The notes under the pieces are model-generated. The model did no database searches. It saw only the letters and a program-made list of their open reading frames with translations, and was not told the origin of the DNA. DNA of 64,000 nt from Lachnospiraceae bacterium (GTDB lineage Bacteria; Bacillota; Clostridia; Lachnospirales; Lachnospiraceae): positions 1-64,000 of the forward strand of contig JAFRYE010000018.1 in assembly GCA_017441265.1 (NCBI GenBank), in the 5' to 3' direction. Of this stretch, positions 59,102-64,000 are shown in pieces. A program made the translations under genes and the position numbers. The first letter of the stretch is position 1. Each line of letters begins with the position of its first letter.

Positions 59102-60718
59102 TTATTGCGCGCCGTTGGTCACAACGCCGGAAATCGTGTCCAGCAAAAGCCAGCGGGGATTGTCCTTGCCGTCGTCGGTCTGGTCGATGTAAACGAAATA
59201 GAACGTGTCATCCATCTCGCTGACAACGGACTTCTTATTTTTCGTCAGAACCATATGCTTGACGAAGGCAACATGACACGAGAAGCAACGGTCGGAGTAC
59301 TCCACATAGTTGTCAATCGCGAAGCCAGTGTACGGCGGATTCCCAAGCACATGGCTGCTGACGAACTTGATATCGATACTCTTTGCATATTGTTCGGCGT
59401 CTTTGTAAAGCTGCGCATCCTTTACCATGTCTTCGCGCATCTTCGAAAGACCGCGGTCGCTTCCGGAAAGATCGTTTGTCGTAAGATCCATCCACTTCTT
59501 CGAGATGGTCTCGGCGATCTGTTTGCGATCATCCGGCATCTCGGCGAACTTAGCATACGGCTTCACGTGGATCACGACATTGCCCGATTCGTCCTTCGTC
59601 GGTTCCACCGTCTGCCCCTCGGCATTGCGGATTTCCACCGTCGGTGCGTTCAAAAGACGTTTGATCTCATAAACCACCTCGACATCGTAATCCGTGTATT
59701 CCTCGAGAAGTTTCAGGTACGAAGGCACTTCTCCGCGGGAAATCACAAAGTCGCTCGTGAGCGTCCGCCCGTTGACGACAACCGTGTATTTGGACGGAAC
59801 CGTAAACCGGTAGTTCGACGTCTTCACCTTTTCCACGACCGGATCGATGCGCTCGATCTTCCAGTCACACACCTCAAGGATTGCCAGTATTCTGCGGGGA
59901 TTGTATGACTCGATCGTCATCGTAGCCACCGTCTGTCCGTCTCCGAGGATATCGTATACCGGCTTCGTCGTGCTGTAGCTCTGTTTGTTTTTCTCCCAGG
60001 TAAACGACTTCACCGATTTCAGCTTCTCAACGTATTGTTCCTTGAGAATATCCGGGCTCTCAAACTCTCCCGGCAACTGCGTAAAATTCACGTTGTCCAC
60101 CACGGAGCCGTCTCGCGCCTTCACGATAAACTCCTCCAGCAGACGATCCACGTTGTTCTCCGGCTGGGATTTTTCGTAGTCAACCAGACAACGATCCGTG
60201 TAGCGCCACAGCCAAATGCCGAGAACGATCAACGCGATGCTCCAAAGCACCATGAACACGATGAACATGCGCCTTCCGCGGCGCAGTTTCCGTTTCTGCT
60301 CTTTCTTCCGTCTCGCCGCCCGGCTTGTTCCGCCTCCCGAGCCGCTTCCACCGGAACCGCTTCCACCCGAACCGTCGTCGCTCGAACCGCTCCGCTCGGA
60401 AACGATCCTGCGCTTTACCGGTTCCTCGTCATCATCAAACTCTTCATCGTCCGCGATCACGACCTTGCGGATTTCCGATTTCTCCAATTCTTTCTCCGCC
60501 GGAGCGACTGCCTTCACCGGTGCTGCATTTCTGACCGGTGCCGCTTTTCCGTCCGGGGTCTCACTCTTGACCGATGTCGCCTCCCTTGCGGGCGCGTTCC
60601 CGGAACTCAGGCTGCTCCAGAACAGATCGTCGCTGTCCGCCTCGTCGCGATACGCATCATAAAGCTTGCTGTACCGGTCTTTCCGCTTCGCCGCGGATAT
60701 CTTTTCCTGCTCACTCAC
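59102..60718 (-). CDS. Large hypothetical protein with one transmembrane helix
   Basis: The 538-residue protein starts at GTG 60718 behind GGGGGAA. Residues 1-135 form a disordered, low-complexity cytoplasmic region (AAPVRNAAPVKAVAPAEKEL, acidic DDEEFDDDEEP and a Ser/Gly-rich linker), then a basic segment RRKKEQKRKLRRGRR and one membrane helix (MFIVFMVLWSIALIVLGIWL). The outer 370 residues look like two NTF2-like or cystatin-like domains separated by a link. The family is unknown. Its neighbours (phosphodiester glycosidase, GT2-GtrA, PAP2) suggest an envelope role. Confidence 0.6.
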   Translation of the reverse strand: MSEQEKISAAKRKDRYSKLYDAYRDEADSDDLFWSSLSSGNAPAREATSVKSETPDGKAAPVRNAAPVKAVAPAEKELEKSEIRKVVIADDEEFDDDEEPVKRRIVSERSGSSDDGSGGSGSGGSGSGGGTSRAARRKKEQKRKLRRGRRMFIVFMVLWSIALIVLGIWLWRYTDRCLVDYEKSQPENNVDRLLEEFIVKARDGSVVDNVNFTQLPGEFESPDILKEQYVEKLKSVKSFTWEKNKQSYSTTKPVYDILGDGQTVATMTIESYNPRRILAILEVCDWKIERIDPVVEKVKTSNYRFTVPSKYTVVVNGRTLTSDFVISRGEVPSYLKLLEEYTDYDVEVVYEIKRLLNAPTVEIRNAEGQTVEPTKDESGNVVIHVKPYAKFAEMPDDRKQIAETISKKWMDLTTNDLSGSDRGLSKMREDMVKDAQLYKDAEQYAKSIDIKFVSSHVLGNPPYTGFAIDNYVEYSDRCFSCHVAFVKHMVLTKNKKSVVSEMDDTFYFVYIDQTDDGKDNPRWLLLDTISGVVTNGAQ

Positions 60719-60788
60719 GAATCCAATTCCCCCGAACTGTCAAATTCCCCAAAATGTCCACTGTAACTCTTTCCCTCTCTCAACCGCA

Positions 60789-61910
60789 TCAATTCTTCGG
60801 CAATACGATAAATGCATCCGGAAGACGCCATGACGCATGCTGATAATAGAACGTCACGCTTGTCATCTCGTACTCACCGTTGTAATACATGGACGATGAG
60901 CTTCCGCCGTCAACATTGGCTGCATTCCACGCGCCGTACTCCAGCATGACGGAAATCAGGTCGGATGCCGTCGCACCGAGATGTCCGCCGGCACCGCGGC
61001 CGTCGGCAACAAACAACAGGATTGCTCCGTCCTTGCGCTGTCCGATCGCCGTACGGGGATTGCTTCCGCTTCCCTGTCCCTTCAACTCACGGCCCTTGCC
61101 GTTCACGACAAGCGGCACAAAATGATTGTTCGCGTCGGAAGATTCCTCCTGGAACGCAACCGCATCACGGATCTTATTGTCCTGAACAAACTTCTTGAGC
61201 GCCGAAGCGTCGTTTCTCATGGAGTCGATATCCGCAATAATCAATTTATGATCTTCCGAGAAACCGATCAGATACAGACCCTTCTGCGAAGGATGATTGT
61301 ACTGAATCTCTCCGTTCGAAACTACGATGCCGTACGGCTTGCCGCCCTTGTTCGCATCCGACTGGTACAGACCGCCGTTAACACCGGCGACACCGTTGTA
61401 TCTCTTCACGATCTCATCGAGGTTTTTGCCGTACTCACCCCAGCCGCCGGAATACGTCGTTCCGACGATGACCTGCGAAGGATCTTTGATGATCAGCATT
61501 TTCCCGAGGAACGTGCGTCCGTGAACCTCCTCGATGCGGATCCCGTTCTCGTCGAAGATCTCTTCCTTGTGGATCTCCGTACCTCCGCCAAGCGGATCCT
61601 CGTACGGATCAACCTCAGGATCCTCAACCTCGCCGATCTTGATTGCCGAGTAATCGATCTGTTCTTCGACCTTGCCCATCTTGTTGCTGTCGACGATTGC
61701 GTTGATCTCCTCCGTCGAGCACACCAGCTTAGGCACAAACTTCAGCTGACCGGTCTCCAAAAACGTTGTGACAAAGGTCGTCTTCGCTGCCGCCGAAGGT
61801 CCCTGGCAGCACTTGTACAGCACGCCGTACAGGATGCCGGCCACCAGCAAAAGCGTGATGCCCAAAAAGATCAGCAATCTCAAAAAATACCGTAATAATC
61901 TCTTTCCCAT
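60789..61910 (-). CDS. Phosphodiester glycosidase family protein (NAGPA domain)
   Basis: The 373-residue protein starts MGKRLLRYFLRLLIFLGITL, with one membrane helix near residue 15. It shows the hallmark of the NAGPA/phosphodiester glycosidase domain: VNGGLYQSDANKGGKPYGIV, NPRTAIGQ and AANVDGGSSSSM. Members remove sugar-phosphate linkages in cell-wall or exopolysaccharide contexts. GGGGGAG precedes the ATG at 61910, 15 bases after the stop of the GT2 gene. It may process a glycan polymer made by its neighbour. Confidence 0.85.
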   Translation of the reverse strand: MGKRLLRYFLRLLIFLGITLLLVAGILYGVLYKCCQGPSAAAKTTFVTTFLETGQLKFVPKLVCSTEEINAIVDSNKMGKVEEQIDYSAIKIGEVEDPEVDPYEDPLGGGTEIHKEEIFDENGIRIEEVHGRTFLGKMLIIKDPSQVIVGTTYSGGWGEYGKNLDEIVKRYNGVAGVNGGLYQSDANKGGKPYGIVVSNGEIQYNHPSQKGLYLIGFSEDHKLIIADIDSMRNDASALKKFVQDNKIRDAVAFQEESSDANNHFVPLVVNGKGRELKGQGSGSNPRTAIGQRKDGAILLFVADGRGAGGHLGATASDLISVMLEYGAWNAANVDGGSSSSMYYNGEYEMTSVTFYYQHASWRLPDAFIVLPKN

Positions 61911-61925
61911 GATTCACTCCCCCGA

Positions 61926-63116
61926 TCAATCCGCATTTTCCGCGGTCGGATCCGTTTTGCGGTTGGCAAATACCCAGCGCTTCTGAACCTGATAACTGAT
62001 CACGAAAAGACACATATCCACCGCGAATTTGACGATCGATTCCAGCACTCCGGCACCGAGGCCGAGCACACGCTCCGCAAACAGATGAACTAAAAGCAGC
62101 GACGCCGTCATCTGGCAGACAGCCAATATGTAATATCGCACCAGCGTTCCTCCGACGGAATCGTTGCTTCGGAAGACCACTTTGCGGTTCAGGCAGAAAT
62201 TCACGATCGTGCTGACGACGCGCGCGCCGACTGTCGCAAGAGCGATGCGCAATTTGCTGTCGGCTTCACCCATTCCGGCATTTTCCAAACCCACGTTGAT
62301 GAGGAAAAACAGGATCGTATCCACCAGAAACGATATGATCGAGGCCCCCAGAAACTTTGCAAGCACCGACGTACCGATATGCTTGAAGATGATCTTGTAA
62401 ATCCGCCAGGAGTCTCGGAACGGATGAAAATGCGAAGACGCATTGTCGTCGATGTACACCGTGTCGATCACGACCTCATGAAGAGCAATTCCTTTATCTT
62501 TGAGGATCAGCAGCTGGTTGGTCTCGTATTCGTAGCGCTCTCCCGTGATCTCGCCCATCAGCGGCAGATACTGCGCCGGGATCGCGCGAAGCCCCGTCTG
62601 GGTATCGCTGATACGGATCCCGCAAAAGATACGAAAAACTGCCTTCGTTATATTGTTTCCGTTGCGACTTTTAAACGGAACGTCCGGTTTGCTGAAGTCA
62701 CGCACCCCGAGCACGACCTTGTCGCCCTCCGCGAGCATCGCCTCCGCGCAGGCGCGGATATCCTTCGGCAAATGCTGCCCGTCGCCGTCGACCGTGATCA
62801 CGCCCTTCGAATCCGGCCGATGTTCCGCGACATACGAAAACGCTGTCTTCATCGCACGGCCTTTTCCCTTGTTCACCTCATGCGTCAAGACGGTTACGCC
62901 GTCCATCGCCGCCACCGTCGCAAAAGGCTCTTTATACTCCGCTGCACTTCCGTCATCCACAACCACGATGTCGGTGAACCCCTCCGCAAGGATGCCCTCC
63001 ACGGTTCGGATCATCTTCTCATCGGGGTTCAGGGACGGAAGGATAATCGTAACGTCCACGCTGCCTCCGAACACTCTCTTCATCACTGACGCATCATTTT
63101 GCGACAGCCTTATCAT
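61926..63116 (-). CDS. GT2 glycosyltransferase fused to a GtrA-like membrane domain
   Basis: The 396-residue protein has a GT2 domain with the D-D-G-S motif (VVVDDGSAAEY) and T-V-D-G-D-G-Q-H in place of the usual D-x-D, followed by about four membrane helices at residues 270-390 that look like GtrA (FLNRKVVFRSNDSVG, MTASLLLVHLFAERVLG). Such fusions likely add sugar to lipid carriers such as bactoprenol. The first ATG (63116) lies inside the PAP2 gene end; the ATG at 63083 (MKRVFGG) is an alternative, and neither has a strong ribosome site. Confidence 0.8.
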   Translation of the reverse strand: MIRLSQNDASVMKRVFGGSVDVTIILPSLNPDEKMIRTVEGILAEGFTDIVVVDDGSAAEYKEPFATVAAMDGVTVLTHEVNKGKGRAMKTAFSYVAEHRPDSKGVITVDGDGQHLPKDIRACAEAMLAEGDKVVLGVRDFSKPDVPFKSRNGNNITKAVFRIFCGIRISDTQTGLRAIPAQYLPLMGEITGERYEYETNQLLILKDKGIALHEVVIDTVYIDDNASSHFHPFRDSWRIYKIIFKHIGTSVLAKFLGASIISFLVDTILFFLINVGLENAGMGEADSKLRIALATVGARVVSTIVNFCLNRKVVFRSNDSVGGTLVRYYILAVCQMTASLLLVHLFAERVLGLGAGVLESIVKFAVDMCLFVISYQVQKRWVFANRKTDPTAENAD

Positions 63117-63711
63117 TGCTTGATTCTACTGCTGTAGTATCCTCTTTACACGTCTCCGCGTACCACGCCCACCGGCGATACATCTGCGCCTCGATCACGC
63201 ACCCGAGAATTCCCAGAAGGATTCCGTCAAGCACTCCCGCAAGCACATCCGTCGGAAAATGAATTCCGATGTACAGCCGTGAGAACGCGATCATCAACGC
63301 CAAAACGACCAGCGGTATCGAAAACCTCTTTTTCAGGAACCGGCACATCGCTGCCGCCGAAGCGACGCTGGCCGCCGCATGTCCCGAAGGGAACGAGGAA
63401 TCCGACGCTTTCGCTCCGATCAGTCGAAGCCCCTCCACAACCTCGTACGGCCGAACCCGGCCCACCAAAGGCTTTAACAGGCAGTTGTTGAGCAACAGCG
63501 AACCGATCAACGCCAAGGCCGAGCAGACGCCCGCACGGCGCGTCTTCCGAAAGAACAACAAGATCGCCGTAAGCACGATCCAGAAAGCCCCCGCGGTCCC
63601 GAGAAATGTGATGTTCGGGAAAATGTAATCCAAAAACCCGCACCGGATGTGCTCCTGAATATAGATCAAAAAATCTCCGTCCCACGACGGCGCTGATAAC
63701 AGCAACGGCAT
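63094..63711 (-). CDS. PAP2-family membrane phosphatase
   Basis: The 205-residue protein has the three PAP2 motifs KPLVGRVRPYE, PSGHAAASV and SRLYIGIHFPTDVLAG and five or six helices. It dephosphorylates lipid or undecaprenyl pyrophosphate. The ATG at 63711 has GGGAG upstream; the ATG pair at 63756 lies in the loop of a hairpin. Its 3' end overlaps the GT2 gene by 23 bases. It may recycle the carrier used by GT2. Confidence 0.88.
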   Translation of the reverse strand: MPLLLSAPSWDGDFLIYIQEHIRCGFLDYIFPNITFLGTAGAFWIVLTAILLFFRKTRRAGVCSALALIGSLLLNNCLLKPLVGRVRPYEVVEGLRLIGAKASDSSFPSGHAAASVASAAAMCRFLKKRFSIPLVVLALMIAFSRLYIGIHFPTDVLAGVLDGILLGILGCVIEAQMYRRWAWYAETCKEDTTAVESSNDKAVAK

Positions 63712-63739
63712 ACTGCTTGTTCTCCCTTCACAAAAACGA

Positions 63740-63803
63740 CAGGTGTCTGGCATCATGCGCCAGACACCTGTTGTATTATACGCTCAGACGAGGCAAAACG
63801 CAA
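63740..63803 (-). promoter_or_regulatory. Promoter of the PAP2-GT2 operon with 5' hairpin
   Basis: On the minus strand TTGCGT (63803-63798), 17 bases, TATAAT (63780-63775). The transcript would begin with a 12-bp perfect stem, CAGGTGTCTGGC with GCCAGACACCTG (63740-63770, 7-base loop), followed by TCGTTTTTG. This is a possible attenuator or mRNA-stabilising hairpin. Confidence 0.75.
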
Positions 63804-63850
63804 GGTAATTCCCACTTCTTAACAGAATTGTAACACTACCGTTGCTTTCC

Positions 63851-63905
63851 TTGCTTTTCGCCCTGTTTCATGCTATCCTGTAGTTAACTCCTCCGCGCGG
63901 AGGAG
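63851..63905 (+). promoter_or_regulatory. Promoter with an 18-bp palindrome
   Basis: TTGCTT (63851-63856), 17 bases, TATCCT (63874-63879), then the perfect palindrome CTCCTCCGCGCGGAGGAG (63888-63905) at the probable start of the transcript. It lies ahead of the gene at 63928. Confidence 0.6.
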
Positions 63906-63927
63906 CAAAACAAAGGAGGAATATCTT

Positions 63928-64000
63928 ATGGGGTTTTTCAGTTCACTTTTCGGTAAGAAAGAAACCGTTCCGGAAGTTGTGCTCGGACAGCCTGTAGCGC
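63928..64000 (+). CDS. Start of a probable PTS glucose-type IIA component, cut by window edge
   Basis: The first 24 residues begin MGFFSSLFGKKETVPEVVLG, behind AAAGGAGG. The short amphipathic start and V-V-L-G-Q-P-V-A suggest an EIIA-Glc-like protein, as seen in Clostridia, but too little is present to be sure. The promoter with palindrome lies upstream. Confidence 0.45.
   Translation, partial: MGFFSSLFGKKETVPEVVLGQPVA

Noticed and set aside
1..64000. tRNA, rRNA, CRISPR, insertion sequences and prophage genes
   Set aside because: I looked for cloverleaf stems, terminal inverted repeats with transposase-like frames, and regular repeat-spacer arrays and found none.

Overview
The window looks like part of a chromosome from an anaerobic Firmicute of the class Clostridia, most likely a plant-fibre-degrading member of the Lachnospiraceae or a relative. 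The evidence is strong AGGAGG-type ribosome sites, TTGACA/TATAAT promoters with 17-bp spacers, a VTC/DUF4956/CotH cluster, GH10, GH43 and GH127 hemicellulases without signal peptides, a D-lactate-dehydrogenase-like enzyme and several Nudix, GNAT and ABC genes. No species is assigned. I saw no rRNA, tRNA, CRISPR, transposase or prophage gene.

Layout. 0-6 kb: an acidic protein (cut by the window edge), a VTC-type polyphosphate polymerase / DUF4956 / CotH operon and a MATE exporter. 6-11.5 kb: small accessory enzymes (a DinB-like/DUF3795/GNAT fusion, a nucleotide-kinase-like protein, a GNAT), an AraC-GyrI regulator and a MerR regulator with a textbook 19-bp-spacer operator. 11.5-13.2 kb: a radical SAM/SPASM enzyme translationally coupled to a 208-residue protein carrying four V-Y-A-G-P repeats, the strongest candidate here for an undescribed peptide-modification system. 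13.3-15.6 kb: a lipoprotein and a strongly expressed FucI/AraA-type sugar isomerase. 15.6-18.2 kb: an AT-richer BlaI/BlaR1-like module with a recently duplicated sensor-type domain. 18.4-28 kb: membrane and housekeeping genes (YitT, a lipase-like surface protein, alanine racemase, glutathione peroxidase with an OhrR-type regulator). 28-32 kb: an asymmetric heterodimeric ABC exporter. 32-41.9 kb: LdhA-like dehydrogenase, DapB, a YhcC-type radical SAM protein, Nudix and GNAT enzymes, an MFS carrier, an HD-GYP phosphodiesterase, an orphan response regulator and RsmJ. 42-45.6 kb: a second ABC exporter pair. 45.8-56 kb: hemicellulose genes (GH43; then the operon GH43-GH10-Nudix-Nudix-GH127) around a diguanylate cyclase with a LacI-type sugar-binding domain. 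56-64 kb: a spermidine-synthase-like membrane protein, a HAD phosphatase and a run of cell-envelope genes (phosphodiester glycosidase, GT2-GtrA, PAP2), ending in the start of a probable PTS IIA gene.

How the parts fit. The glycosidases all appear cytoplasmic, so they would finish imported xylo- and arabino-oligosaccharides; the isomerase at 14 kb could feed the released pentose onward. The LacI-GGDEF protein beside a GH43 gene suggests sugar sensing coupled to cyclic-di-GMP, with the HD-GYP protein at 38 kb as a possible counterpart.

Two signals stand out beyond gene content: the VYAGP-repeat protein with its radical SAM partner, and a striking excess of the 8-mer GGAAAATG (usually preceded by C) on both strands, in genes and between them. 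All counts and coordinates were read by eye without alignment or database tools.
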